Positions 40,829 to 49,483 of a stretch of DNA of 64,000 bases are shown one piece after another. The notes beneath the pieces are model-generated. The model saw only the letters and a list, made by a program, of their open reading frames with translations, did no database searches and was not told the origin of the DNA. How positions within the stretch are numbered: the first letter of the stretch is position 1; every line of letters begins with the position of its first letter. Made by a program: the position numbers and the translations under genes. This DNA comes from CAZTCJ01 sp964612085 (GTDB taxonomy: Bacteria; Pseudomonadota; Alphaproteobacteria; JAJFIK01): contig CAZTCJ010000005.1 of the NCBI GenBank assembly GCA_964612085.1, forward strand, positions 1 to 64,000, written 5' to 3'.

Positions 40829-41398
40829 ATGGTGGAATTCAGGTACGACAGTATGCCCGACTGGCCGCCCCCAAAGCGTCTTGCCACTTTTCTCAAGAAA
40901 AGCGCCGCCGGCGACAAGACCGCTTTCAAAGAGCTTTATGACGCGACGAGCCCGACCTTGTACGGCATCGTCCGGCGGCTGATTCCCGACCGCCGCACGG
41001 CGACCGATGTGCTGTCGGGCATTTACGCGGATATTTGGGACAATGCGGGTGAGCAGATCAAACACGGCCAGTCCCATCAGGACTGGATGCTGGCGCTCGC
41101 CCATCGCCACGCCATGGAAAAAGCCTATGAAAGGCGGCAGACGGCGCGCCAGGGCGAGACGCACTACGATGACGGTTTGATCAAGACCGTCAGCCGTCAG
41201 CTCGCGGAGCTCAAGGGCGATCCGCTCTTTTCCGCCCTCGGACAGTTGTCCGAGATGGACCGCGCTCTGTTCCTGTCGGCGTATTTCTACGGCATGCCCG
41301 TCGACCGGCTCGCGGCCCAGTACGATTTGACGGAACGCAGCGCCCGGATCCGCCTGCGGCGCACCTTGCGCCGCCTGAGCACTCTTCTGATGACCTGA
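40829..41398 (+). CDS. ECF-like RNA polymerase sigma factor
   Basis: A protein of about 189 residues with sigma region 2 (DKTAFKELYDATSPTLYGIV and ATDVLSGIYADIWDNAG) and region 4 (MPVDRLAAQYDLTERSARIRLRRTL). The sequence is divergent from the sigma factor at 39437. The start could be the ATG at 40829 or 40853; an open extension to 40757 lacks similarity. It converges, with 3 bases between stops, on a cupin-type anti-sigma gene, its probable partner. A CAACC-N16-CGTC promoter candidate lies just upstream. Confidence 0.85.
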   Translation: MVEFRYDSMPDWPPPKRLATFLKKSAAGDKTAFKELYDATSPTLYGIVRRLIPDRRTATDVLSGIYADIWDNAGEQIKHGQSHQDWMLALAHRHAMEKAYERRQTARQGETHYDDGLIKTVSRQLAELKGDPLFSALGQLSEMDRALFLSAYFYGMPVDRLAAQYDLTERSARIRLRRTLRRLSTLLMT

Positions 41399-41401
41399 AG
41401 C

Positions 41402-41983
41402 CTAGACGATGGGGTGACGGATTTCGCCGCGAATGAGCACCACCGCCCCCACATCGCTCATCAGATCCGGATGGGTCGTGCCCTTGCCGATGGCGTGAAA
41501 ATCGCCTGCGAAGAACCGGAACTCGCCCACATGCAGCTCGCCTTCGACGATCAGGCATTCTTCGAGCCGGTCGTGGTCGTGGGCGGGCACCTTATGGCCC
41601 GGCTGAATGCGCAGCAGATAGGTCTCCCAGGTGCCTGAAGGATCGGTGAGCAGCACTTTCTTATCGACGCCCTCGCTCAAGGCGATCCAATCGCCCTCAT
41701 TGGCCCGGACGAAATGAAAGAGCCCTTCGAACGCGGCATCCGGCGCCTGCGCGGGCGGCTCGCTGTCGATGGCCGCCTGGATGCGGTCCCACAGGCCTTC
41801 CGGCGGCTTCAGGCGGGGGCCGTCTTCCGACAAGGGCGCCAGAGTCTGCTCCCAGCGTTCCACCAGCTTGCGCAGCTCCGCATCCTTGCGCAGCCGTTTC
41901 TCGAACGACCGGAGCTCAGCCTTGGGCATCAGGCCGAGCACATACTCGGCAGCCTGGCGATCCGTATCGTCGTTACCGGTCAT
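41402..41983 (-). CDS. ChrR-like anti-sigma factor with C-terminal cupin
   Basis: A protein of about 193 residues. The N-terminal anti-sigma-like domain (RQAAEYVLGLMPKAELRSF) is followed by a cupin domain with the metal-binding patterns GHKVPAHDHDRLEECLIVEG and FRFFAGDFHAIGKGTTHPD. This is the architecture of ChrR, which senses singlet oxygen through the zinc anti-sigma domain and the cupin. The N-terminal zinc-binding H-x-x-x-C-x-x-C is not visible here, so the sensing mechanism may differ. It is cytoplasmic. It faces the second sigma factor tail to tail. Confidence 0.82.
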   Translation of the reverse strand: MTGNDDTDRQAAEYVLGLMPKAELRSFEKRLRKDAELRKLVERWEQTLAPLSEDGPRLKPPEGLWDRIQAAIDSEPPAQAPDAAFEGLFHFVRANEGDWIALSEGVDKKVLLTDPSGTWETYLLRIQPGHKVPAHDHDRLEECLIVEGELHVGEFRFFAGDFHAIGKGTTHPDLMSDVGAVVLIRGEIRHPIV

Positions 41984-42204
41984 TCGGCTTGGTGTCCTGC
42001 CACTTGCCTGGGGGACGAGGCTAAGGCCCGTGTCCCCGATTTGCCTGTGTAAGGCTTGATATGACTCAAATATGGGCCGGTTCATGGAATTAGGAAAGAG
42101 ACTGACGCCGTGCTCAACAATTTATGAGGTCCAGATGCGCCCGCCGGTGGTCACGGACCGGCGCGGTTCATCGCATTCGCGAGACGAAGGCAGCATGGGG
42201 TTGC

Positions 42205-42236
42205 AAAAAACCGGAGGGGTTTTCAAACCCCTCCGG
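42205..42236 (-). terminator. Intrinsic terminator after the DUF4331 gene
   Basis: Read leftward, CCGGAGGGGTTT (complement of 42225-42236) pairs with AAACCCCTCCGG (complement of 42211-42222) and is followed by six T residues (42210-42205). It closes the DUF4331 transcript. The rest of the 280-base gap 41984-42263 holds no gene I can support. Confidence 0.88.
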
Positions 42237-42263
42237 CCCGTTACGCGGGGATCGGGCCCCGCA

Positions 42264-43895
42264 TCAATCGACCCGGTCACCCGGGAAGGGTGTATTCAGA
42301 TAGGGGAACACGTTCTGAAAATCCAAGGCGCTTCCAGCCGCACCGTCCGTAAACTGAACGGTCGCCGCAGGCGCCAGATCCGGATCGACACCGATCACCG
42401 GCAGAACCGCGCCCATGGCGGCCCGCACGGTAATATCCACCGAATCGTCACCCGGACGCCGGCCGTTGGGATAACCCGCCGGATCGCCGCCCAGCACGCC
42501 CAGCGGGCTTTGCTGGTCGATCGGCGTCGGCGGGACAGCCGTATTGAGCCGCATCATCTCACCGGCCTGGATCAAATTCGCCGGCTGGTTCTGCAGCACG
42601 CCCGGAATATCCGCACCCGTCAGGAAGATCGCCTGAAGATCGGCGCGCGGGAAGAAATTCGGCGCCTGAATGAACGGCACTTGCGCAAACGCGCCATTGG
42701 GGCCGAACAGGATCTCAATCAGTTCCGGCACGCTCGGATTGGTGACGAAATCGATGAACTGTTCGTCATCGGCAGGATGGGAGTTGTTGTAGGTGTCCTT
42801 GGTGGACACGCCGATCAGCAGTTCGTTGAACAGCGGATTGCCGAGGCGCGACACCTGCACGAAACGGCCGCGCTCGACGGCGGCTTCGGGACGGCGCTCG
42901 CTCGGGTTCCGCAGCAGGCGGGCCCGCGGCAGGCTGGCGGTCGTCCAGGCCCCGATCACCGGATCGTCGCCATCGGTCAAGCAGGCGATGGGCATTTCGA
43001 CGATGAAGGACGTGGTGTTGGTGTCGGCGATGGTATCCTGGCCGATATCGGCGTTTTCTTCCTGGCCGTTTGGGCTGAAGGGCGGGAAGAAGACGATGTC
43101 GGTGCCTTCCACACCCCGGCCGTCCGGCGTGTCTTCGGCAGAATTGATGATCGTGCCCGTATTGATCAAATCGAACACCTGACCCAGGCTGATATAGAAC
43201 GGATCGTCCCGCTGGCCGACGAACACCCGGCCCCGCGCCTGGGCGCCATCGATGAAGCAGTCCGGCACATTCACTTCGAAAATATGATTGTTCGCATAGG
43301 CCGCGTAATTCGGCAGCGAGCGGGTACCGATATAATCGAAGGGACGGCGGAACGTGGTCGAGCCCGTTCCCACATTGGTCAGGGGATCCGCCTTCTTGCG
43401 GTTCCGTTTCTTGTCGCTCCGGCCCCGGATGAGATCGACCGTGTAGGTCTCCAGCACATTCGCCGCGGCCAGATCCTCCGGATCGCCGTTGACGCCGATC
43501 TGGCCCGCATTGATCAGCGGTATTTCGGTCATCCTGTCGCCCGCCGGCACAGCCACGTCGTTGACGATACGGTTGATCGAGAAAGAGAAGGTCAGGTCCT
43601 CTTCCGCATCGCCATTATTGTCGATGTGGATTTCGTAGACCGCGTCGGGATCGAGCGCGAAATAGTTCGGGCCGCCATAGGCGTCCTGCAGCGGCTGATA
43701 ATTCGCCACGAGAGTGACGAAATCCTCCCGGCCCGGCTCGTAAGAGCGGAACATATAGAAATCGGTACCGTCCAGTTTCGGAATTTCCGTGATGAACGGC
43801 GCCTCGCGGTGGCTGGACGCCAGCGCCGTCGTGGCGCAAAGGCTCAGCCCCATGAGGCCCGCGGCCAGCGCGGAAGCGATGCGAGCGTGTTTCAT
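42264..43895 (-). CDS. DUF4331 exported protein
   Basis: A protein of about 543 residues with a signal peptide (MKHARIASALAAGLMGLSLC). The mature protein opens ASSHREAPFITEIPKLDGTD, the hallmark of DUF4331, and continues FYMFRSYEPGREDFVTLVAN. It includes repeated acidic loops (DNNGDAEEDLTFSF, INGD-type turns) and ends in an LNTPFPGD segment. The role of the family is unknown. Members sit beside ECF sigma and anti-sigma genes in many bacteria, as here. The ATG at 43895 is used; a TTG-started extension to 43922 is unlikely. Divergent from the T2SS operon. Confidence 0.88.
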   Translation of the reverse strand: MKHARIASALAAGLMGLSLCATTALASSHREAPFITEIPKLDGTDFYMFRSYEPGREDFVTLVANYQPLQDAYGGPNYFALDPDAVYEIHIDNNGDAEEDLTFSFSINRIVNDVAVPAGDRMTEIPLINAGQIGVNGDPEDLAAANVLETYTVDLIRGRSDKKRNRKKADPLTNVGTGSTTFRRPFDYIGTRSLPNYAAYANNHIFEVNVPDCFIDGAQARGRVFVGQRDDPFYISLGQVFDLINTGTIINSAEDTPDGRGVEGTDIVFFPPFSPNGQEENADIGQDTIADTNTTSFIVEMPIACLTDGDDPVIGAWTTASLPRARLLRNPSERRPEAAVERGRFVQVSRLGNPLFNELLIGVSTKDTYNNSHPADDEQFIDFVTNPSVPELIEILFGPNGAFAQVPFIQAPNFFPRADLQAIFLTGADIPGVLQNQPANLIQAGEMMRLNTAVPPTPIDQQSPLGVLGGDPAGYPNGRRPGDDSVDITVRAAMGAVLPVIGVDPDLAPAATVQFTDGAAGSALDFQNVFPYLNTPFPGDRVD

Positions 43896-44124
43896 AGTAA
43901 TGTGTCCTTGATCTAACGGCATAAAGATCCTGCGGCGATCCGGTCACACGTCCTGCGGTGAACCCGCGTTTAAACGCATCAAGATCGCACCTTCTAGCTA
44001 CGGCCCCGTTGCGTCGGGCGGTGCACGGCCCGCCTAAAAAGCATCCATCCGCCTGCACCCGAATGCGGGGCCGGCGCGTATCCGTTATGGGACGAAGTGT
44101 GAGGCATGCGGAAACACGGGCGGC

Positions 44125-45705
44125 ATGGACAAACCCAATCCGGAGACAGGGGCGGAGGCCGATCTTGCGGCATGGCTCGTGGACGCGCTGGCCCTGCCGC
44201 CCCAGGACATGGCGCGCGCCATGGCGCTGGCCGAGCGCGAAGGGACGCGCCTGACGCCCATGCTGACGCGGATCGGCGTGATCGGTGAGGACGACCTGGC
44301 CGACGCGCTGGCCGTCCATTACACCACGCCGCGCCTGGCGCCCGAGGACTGGCCCCAGCGCCCGGCTTTCTGCGAGCGCCTGACCGAACGCTATCTGCGC
44401 CAGGCCGTTGCCCTGCCGCTCACCGAAACGGAGACCGGTATCCTTACCGCCATGGCCGATCCGGGCGATGCCGGTGCCATCCACGCGCTCGCGATCGCGC
44501 TTGGCCAGCCGGTCCTGGTGCGCACGGCCACGGCAAGCGAAATCAGCGCCGGGATCAACCGCGCCTTCGCGCCCGACAAAGAGACTCAGCCTGTCAGCAC
44601 CGGCCAGCCGATTTCCGAACGGGACGCCATGCTGTTGCGCGACAAGGCGAGCGAAGCGCCGGTGGTGCGCGCCGCCGACGATCTGCTCGACGATGCCCTG
44701 GCAAGGCGCGCATCCGACATTCACATCGAGCCCGGCGCAGGCGTCCTGTCGATCCGCTACCGGATCGACGGCGATCTCCATGCGGTGGCCCCGCCTCCCG
44801 GCATCGACGACAATGCGCTTATCTCACGGCTGAAACTGATCGGCGGGCTCGACATTGCCGAACGCCGCCTGCCCCAGGACGGACGCATCCGGACGGTCTT
44901 GCGCGGGCACAGTATCGATCTGCGCCTGGCCACGGCGCCGACGCTCCATGGCGAAGCGGTCTCGATCCGTCTGCTGGATAAACAGGCGGCCCCCCTCGAT
45001 CTCGACCGGCTGGGCTATGACGGCGCGGCCCTTGCCAGTTTGCGCGGCCTGCTGGCGCGCCCCAACGGGCTCATTCTGGTGACGGGCCCCACGGGCAGCG
45101 GCAAGACCACGACGCTTTACGCCGCGCTGCGCGAGCTGACCGACGGCAGGCGCAAGATCATGGCGATCGAGGATCCGGTCGAATACGACCTGGAAGGCGT
45201 TACGCAGATTCAGGTCAATGCCCAGATCGGGCTGACCTTCGCGCGGGCCCTGCGCTCGGTCTTGCGTCACGATCCCGACGTGGTGCTGGTGGGCGAGATC
45301 CGGGATGCCGAAACGGCGGAAATCTGTGTTCAGACGGCTTTGACCGGCCATCTGGTGCTGGCCACCCTGCACACCCAAAGTGCGGCGTCCGCCGTCGCCC
45401 GCCTGATGGATATGGGGGTCCCTCCCTATCTCATCGCCGCGACATTATCCGGCGTGGTGGCGCAACGCCTGGCCAAACGGATCCGGACGGACGGCACGAG
45501 CCCGGGCCGCATCGCCTTGTGCGAGATCCTTGCGGTCGATGAACCGGTCCGTGAGCTGATCGGCCGCTCCGCCCCGATCAGCCAGATCGAGGCGGCAGGC
45601 CGCGCGGGCGGCATGGTGCCGCTGATCGAGGATGGGCTGGCCAAGGCGGAGCGCGGACTGACCGCGCGCGACGACGTGCTCGCCGTGTGCGCGGAGGCCG
45701 TCTGA
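44125..45705 (+). CDS. gspE: Type II secretion ATPase GspE, zinc-module-less
   Basis: The 526-residue cytoplasmic ATPase powers pseudopilus assembly. N-terminal GspE domains (residues 1-150) bind GspL. ASDIHIEP near residue 197, Walker A GPTGSGKT at 321-328, the Asp box ILVAIEDPVEY-like stretch, Walker B DVVLVGEIRDAETAE and the His box LVLATLHTQSA follow. Most GspE proteins then carry a CxxC...CxxC zinc subdomain. Here the sequence passes directly from VVAQRLAKRIRTDGTSPG to RIALCEILAV, so the module is missing. It is the first gene of the operon; gspF follows one base later. Confidence 0.93.
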   Translation: MDKPNPETGAEADLAAWLVDALALPPQDMARAMALAEREGTRLTPMLTRIGVIGEDDLADALAVHYTTPRLAPEDWPQRPAFCERLTERYLRQAVALPLTETETGILTAMADPGDAGAIHALAIALGQPVLVRTATASEISAGINRAFAPDKETQPVSTGQPISERDAMLLRDKASEAPVVRAADDLLDDALARRASDIHIEPGAGVLSIRYRIDGDLHAVAPPPGIDDNALISRLKLIGGLDIAERRLPQDGRIRTVLRGHSIDLRLATAPTLHGEAVSIRLLDKQAAPLDLDRLGYDGAALASLRGLLARPNGLILVTGPTGSGKTTTLYAALRELTDGRRKIMAIEDPVEYDLEGVTQIQVNAQIGLTFARALRSVLRHDPDVVLVGEIRDAETAEICVQTALTGHLVLATLHTQSAASAVARLMDMGVPPYLIAATLSGVVAQRLAKRIRTDGTSPGRIALCEILAVDEPVRELIGRSAPISQIEAAGRAGGMVPLIEDGLAKAERGLTARDDVLAVCAEAV

Positions 45706-45706
45706 C

Positions 45707-46909
45707 ATGCCCGCCTTCGCTTACAAGGCGCTGACACCGGCGGGCGCGGCGCGCAAGGGCCGGATCGACGCGGAGAGCGAAACGCAAGCCATCGAACGGC
45801 TGCGGGCGATGAACGTGACGCCGGTGCGGCTCGCACCGGTCCGCACACGGAGCTGGTTTGCATATGGCCGGACCAAACCGCTCGACGACCGGGAAATCAT
45901 CGATCTGTTCCACGGTCTGGCGAGCCTGGACGGGTCGGGCCTGGCGCTCGACGAGACACTCGATGTCCTGGCCCGGACGATCACCCGGCCCCGCGTCGCG
46001 CGGCTGTTGCAGGACCTGGCCGAACAGGTCCGCGCCGGCGCCGGTTTGAGCGTGGCCTGGCAGGCCGTTCACAGCGCAGGCCAGCCCGCGCCCCCTCCCC
46101 TGGCCTTCGCCCTGATCGGTGTCGGCGAAGCCTCCGGCACGCTGGCGGACGCCTTCCGCCAGATCGCGGCAGCAACGGAAAAAAGCGCCGCCGCCAAGAA
46201 ACGGCTCGCCGATGCGGTCGCCTATCCGGCACTGATCATGCTGTCCTCTATCGCCGCCCTGTTTTTTCTGGCCCAGGTGGTGGTGCCGTCTTTCCTGCCC
46301 CTGTTCGAGGCCCAAGGCGCGGCGCCGCCCGCATCGCTCACGGCCCTGATCGCTTTCAAAGATATGGCGCCCTACGGAGGGCTTGTGCTGGGCCTGGCGC
46401 TTCTTGCCGTCGTCCGCCCGCCGAGCGACAGCGTGCGGCATCACCGCGACAGGCTGGTTCTGCGCAGCCCGCTGATCGGCCCCATCACCGCCCGGCTGGA
46501 GACGGCCCGGTTCGCCCTGGCGCTCAAGACCGTACTGGAAGCGGGCCTGCCCCTGGCCGAAGCGGTGCCGATCGCCCAAGGGGTTGTGTCCAATCGTCAG
46601 CTTCGCACGGATATCGGCGCGGCCCTGGAGCGGATCCGCACCGGGCACACCGTATCGGAGGCCTTCGCGGCGGTGACGGATTTTCCGCCCATCCTGGCGC
46701 GGCTCCTGCCCCTCGCCGAGCGCAGCGGACGGTTGAGCGAAACCATGGAGCGCATTGGCGCCGTATGCGAAACGGAAGCCCGCGGACGGATCGATAAGGC
46801 GCTGCGGATCCTGAGCCCCACGCTCATTCTCGCCGTCGGCGCTCTGGTCGGGGTCGTCGTCGCGAGCCTGTTCGGCGCCATTCTCGATCTCAACGAAACC
46901 GTCCTTTGA
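45707..46909 (+). CDS. gspF: Type II secretion inner-membrane platform protein GspF
   Basis: The 400-residue platform protein begins MPAFAYKALTPAGAARKGRI. It has two homologous cytoplasmic helical domains, LFHGLASLDGSGLALDETLD in the first and LETARFALALKTVLEAGLPLAEAV in the second, separated by transmembrane helices around residues 170-190, 215-235 and 370-395. GspF couples ATPase motion to pseudopilin insertion. It begins one base after the gspE stop, and gspG follows after 12 bases, so translation is tightly linked. Confidence 0.93.
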   Translation: MPAFAYKALTPAGAARKGRIDAESETQAIERLRAMNVTPVRLAPVRTRSWFAYGRTKPLDDREIIDLFHGLASLDGSGLALDETLDVLARTITRPRVARLLQDLAEQVRAGAGLSVAWQAVHSAGQPAPPPLAFALIGVGEASGTLADAFRQIAAATEKSAAAKKRLADAVAYPALIMLSSIAALFFLAQVVVPSFLPLFEAQGAAPPASLTALIAFKDMAPYGGLVLGLALLAVVRPPSDSVRHHRDRLVLRSPLIGPITARLETARFALALKTVLEAGLPLAEAVPIAQGVVSNRQLRTDIGAALERIRTGHTVSEAFAAVTDFPPILARLLPLAERSGRLSETMERIGAVCETEARGRIDKALRILSPTLILAVGALVGVVVASLFGAILDLNETVL

Positions 46910-46921
46910 AAGAGCATACCG

Positions 46922-47362
46922 ATGATCCTTTTCCGCCGTAACCGGGCCGCGTCGCAAACGGGCATGAGCCTGTTCGAACTGATGATCGTGCTGGCGATCC
47001 TGGCCCTGGTCGCCTCCATCGCCGCGCCACGCCTGACCAACCATCTGTCTCGCGCGAAGTCCCAATCGGCGCTTCTGGAAATCAAGTCCATCGCCCAGAG
47101 CATCGACTATTTTCATCTGGATACGGGCCGGTATCCGAGCGAACAGGAAGGCCTTGCGGTGCTGCACACCCGGCCTCAAGGCGCCGTCACTTGGAACGGC
47201 CCTTACATGGAGGCCCAGCAGGACGGGTTTCTCGACCCCTGGGGTGCTCCGTACCGCTACACATTTCCCGGCGAGAACAAGGCGTTCGACGTCTTTTCCT
47301 ACGGCGCGGACGGCAAGCCCGGTGGCGAGGGCGAGAACCGGGATATCGGGAACTGGATGTAA
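46922..47362 (+). CDS. gspG: Major pseudopilin GspG
   Basis: The 146-residue protein has a short basic leader and the prepilin site QTG/MSLFELMIVLAILALVAS with Glu at +5 and Met rather than Phe at +1. The C-terminal globular part contains YPSEQEGLAVLHTRPQG and DPWGAPYRYTFPGENKAFDVFSYGADGKPGG, with the calcium-binding loop typical of GspG. It forms the pseudopilus shaft. A prepilin peptidase (GspO) is needed but not in the window. The stop overlaps the ATG of the next pseudopilin gene (TAATG). Confidence 0.94.
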   Translation: MILFRRNRAASQTGMSLFELMIVLAILALVASIAAPRLTNHLSRAKSQSALLEIKSIAQSIDYFHLDTGRYPSEQEGLAVLHTRPQGAVTWNGPYMEAQQDGFLDPWGAPYRYTFPGENKAFDVFSYGADGKPGGEGENRDIGNWM

Positions 47363-47775
47363 TGGCCAGACGGCGCCGCGCGGGACAAAAGGGATTCACG
47401 CTTTATGAGACGCTGATCGCCCTGGCGATTCTGGCGGTGGCGGGCATCTCCGCGACCCAGGTCATGCAGACGGGTCTTGCCCGCTCTGCCAAGGCCCGCA
47501 GCCTGATCGAGGCCGCCCAGGAGATGGAGACGGTCTTGAGCGAAATCGGCGCGACCCTGCCCTTCGCGCCCGGCCGGTACGATACGGATCTGCCGAGCGG
47601 CCGGACCGCCCGCCTGACAATCACGCCCCGCCCGGATCTTCCGCAGGCGCTTTATCGCGACAAGGCCAAGCGGACGGGCCGCGCGGCACGGGTCTATCAG
47701 GTGGATGTGGCGGTTCACTCCGGAGACGGCGCCGTTCTGGCGCGCGTCACCACGTTTCGCCTGGGCGCCCGATGA
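47362..47775 (+). CDS. gspI: Minor pseudopilin GspI
   Basis: A 137-residue pseudopilin. The leader MARRRRAGQKG ends in the cleavage glycine and is followed by FTLYETLIALAILAVAGISA with Glu at +5. The C-terminal part has a GSP_I-like small sheet (RVYQVDVAVHSGDGAVLARV). Its place between gspG and gspJ fits gspI; a separate gspH is absent. The start overlaps the gspG stop by one base and its end overlaps gspJ by four (ATGA), so the three are translationally coupled. Confidence 0.85.
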   Translation: MARRRRAGQKGFTLYETLIALAILAVAGISATQVMQTGLARSAKARSLIEAAQEMETVLSEIGATLPFAPGRYDTDLPSGRTARLTITPRPDLPQALYRDKAKRTGRAARVYQVDVAVHSGDGAVLARVTTFRLGAR

Positions 47776-48275
47776 TCCGGATCCGGCATACTGGCGGGGC
47801 GCGGGGCTTCAGCCTGGCGGAAGTGCTCGTCACCCTGGCGATCATCGCCTTCGTGCTCCAGATCGCGGCCAGCCTGGTGCTGTCCGCCAACCGCCAGATG
47901 GCCTTCACAAGCCGCCTTTCGCAAGACCAGACGCAGATGATCGCGGCCCGCACGCAGCTACGGGCCTTGATCTCGAATCTGGTCTGGACGCAAACGTCTT
48001 CCGGCGGCCCCCAAGCCTTTCTCGAAGCGGAGCGCACCGGCGCCCGCTGGCGCACGGCCACCCGGGCGGGCATCGCCGCCGTTGCCCTCAAGCTGCAAGC
48101 CAGCGCCGAAGACGGACCGTTCCATCTGGTGATCGATCGCGGCCAAGGCCCCGCCCGCCCTTTGCTGACGGCCGTCAAGACCCTCAGCCTGCGCTATTAC
48201 GGGCCGGTGAACGGCGCACCCGCCCGCTGGTACGCCACCTGGCCGGACGGCACGCGGGCCCCCCGGCTTGTGTAG
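47772..48275 (+). CDS. gspJ: Minor pseudopilin GspJ, shortened by an in-frame TAG
   Basis: The frame to the first stop encodes 167 residues. The leader MIRIRHTGGARG is followed by FSLAEVLVTLAIIAFVLQIA with Glu at +5. The C-terminal half (TAVKTLSLRYYGPVNGAPARW) resembles GspJ. Family proteins usually run to about 195-205 residues. Beyond the TAG the same frame continues with protein-like sequence to a second TAG and then a TGA (see the entry at 48273). The truncated form may be functional or the gene may be damaged. Start overlaps gspI by ATGA. Confidence 0.78.
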   Translation: MIRIRHTGGARGFSLAEVLVTLAIIAFVLQIAASLVLSANRQMAFTSRLSQDQTQMIAARTQLRALISNLVWTQTSSGGPQAFLEAERTGARWRTATRAGIAAVALKLQASAEDGPFHLVIDRGQGPARPLLTAVKTLSLRYYGPVNGAPARWYATWPDGTRAPRLV

Positions 48276-48350
48276 ATCTCGGTGGTCCCCGAATCTTTAA
48301 CAACAACCTAGCCCCGCCTGGTCGCCGATCTCAAAGTGTCCGAGCCGTGA
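48273..48350 (+). other. In-frame continuation of gspJ across two TAG codons
   Basis: After the TAG at 48273-48275 the gspJ frame reads ISVVPESLTTT, a second TAG at 48309-48311, then PRLVADLKVSEP and a TGA at 48348-48350. Replacing each TAG by CAG (Gln) would give a natural-looking GspJ C-terminus of about 192 residues. TAG is the normal stop of other genes here (for example gspD and gspK), so genome-wide reassignment is unlikely. Two nonsense mutations, base-call errors or programmed readthrough remain possible. The rest of the gap to 48424 shows no separate gene. Confidence 0.55.
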
Positions 48351-48424
48351 GGCTGTCTGCACCGGAAGGCCCGGCGGATCCGTATCTGATTTGTTGAGAC
48401 ACTTTCCGTTCTGGGGATCGCCAC

Positions 48425-49483
48425 ATGAATGTCCGCGGCGCGGCTCGCGATATCGCCGCCGAAGGGGCCGCTCTGGTCGAGTGGTGGACCGGCGTGCTGG
48501 CCGCAGCGCTGCCCTCTTGGGCGCGTCGGTTCATGCCGCCCCGTGCGATCCTCCTGGTCGATCCGCGCGCCAATACGGTGACCGAATATCCGGGCGGGCG
48601 CCTTCTGCCAAATCGCGGCGCGGAGGACGGAACCGGCGGCCTGGCCGGCACGGTGGCCGCCCGCGCCAAGGCCGAGCCGCGCCCGCACATCGCCTTGCGC
48701 CTGCATGAGGTCATCCGCACCACGGCTGTTTATCCCTATGCCGCCCGCCATGACCTGCGCGACCTGGTGGCTCTCGATATCGACCGGCTGTCGCCCTTCA
48801 GCCGCTCCGACGTTCTGTGCAGCTACGACAGTCTCAAGGCGGACAAAACGGCCAACACGATCCACGTGTCCGTGTGCATCGCCCGCATGGCGGATGTGGC
48901 GGACGCCGTTTCCAAAGGACAGGCATTCGGTGCTCCGTTGCGCTATGTGGGTCCGGCGGACGGTCCGCCCTGGGAACATAATTTACTGGACGGCAAAGCC
49001 CGCCGGTACCGGACGGTTTCCGCCGCCCCCCTGCTCTGGATCGCGGCCGCGGGCCTGGTCATGGCCAATCTGGCGATCCCGCTCGTCACAACCGCCCTGG
49101 AGGCCCGCCGCTTGACGGACGACATCGTTGTTCTGGAGGAAACCGTCCGGACCAGAAGCGCGGAACGTCAGGTCACGGCGGATGCGGCCGTGCGGCAAGC
49201 CACATTTGTCGATGAGCGCACGAGCCTCGTGCCGGCACTGGCCGCCCTTACCGGTGTGCTGGCCGACGAGGCCCGGCTCACCCGCCTGGTCTTCGATGCG
49301 GGCAAGCTCGACATATCCGGCACCACCAACGAAACCAGCACCCTTGTCAGCACCCTTCTCGACCATCCGCTGATCGCCCGCGTCACCTATGCCGCACCGG
49401 TCAGCGTGGAACCGGAAGACGGTACGGAAACCTTCCGCCTCATGATCGATACCAGGGCTGATCAGACGGGGGCGGCCCCATGA
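48425..49483 (+). CDS. gspL: Type II secretion protein GspL (PilN-fused type)
   Basis: The 352-residue protein has a cytoplasmic N-terminal part of divergent actin-like type containing VALDIDRLSPFSRSDVLCSY, a motif shared with GspL/PilN-type proteins. A transmembrane helix follows near residues 200-220 (PLLWIAAAGLVMANLAIPL), then a periplasmic coiled and ferredoxin-like domain (ALAALTGVLADEARLTRLVF). GspL links GspE to the periplasmic parts. It starts at 48425 after the disrupted gspJ tail, and its end overlaps gspM by ATGA. Confidence 0.82.
   Translation: MNVRGAARDIAAEGAALVEWWTGVLAAALPSWARRFMPPRAILLVDPRANTVTEYPGGRLLPNRGAEDGTGGLAGTVAARAKAEPRPHIALRLHEVIRTTAVYPYAARHDLRDLVALDIDRLSPFSRSDVLCSYDSLKADKTANTIHVSVCIARMADVADAVSKGQAFGAPLRYVGPADGPPWEHNLLDGKARRYRTVSAAPLLWIAAAGLVMANLAIPLVTTALEARRLTDDIVVLEETVRTRSAERQVTADAAVRQATFVDERTSLVPALAALTGVLADEARLTRLVFDAGKLDISGTTNETSTLVSTLLDHPLIARVTYAAPVSVEPEDGTETFRLMIDTRADQTGAAP

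Noticed and set aside
42183..42203. Second leftward CAACC...CGTC motif as an ECF promoter
   Set aside because: The elements are only 12 bases apart instead of 16, and they lie beside a terminator.
42072..43916. Long open frame on the plus strand antisense to DUF4331
   Set aside because: The minus strand encodes a clear signal peptide and DUF4331 signature. The plus frame is arginine- and histidine-rich, the usual antisense shadow in GC-rich DNA.
45578..47179. Minus-strand frame antisense to gspF/gspG
   Set aside because: Shadow of strong T2SS genes; composition is Arg/Gln-rich with no motif.
48273..48350. Genetic code reassignment of TAG (pyrrolysine or Gln)
   Set aside because: TAG terminates several intact genes here, including gspD, gspK and the SDR at 3956, so reassignment does not fit; local readthrough or mutation is kept as the finding.
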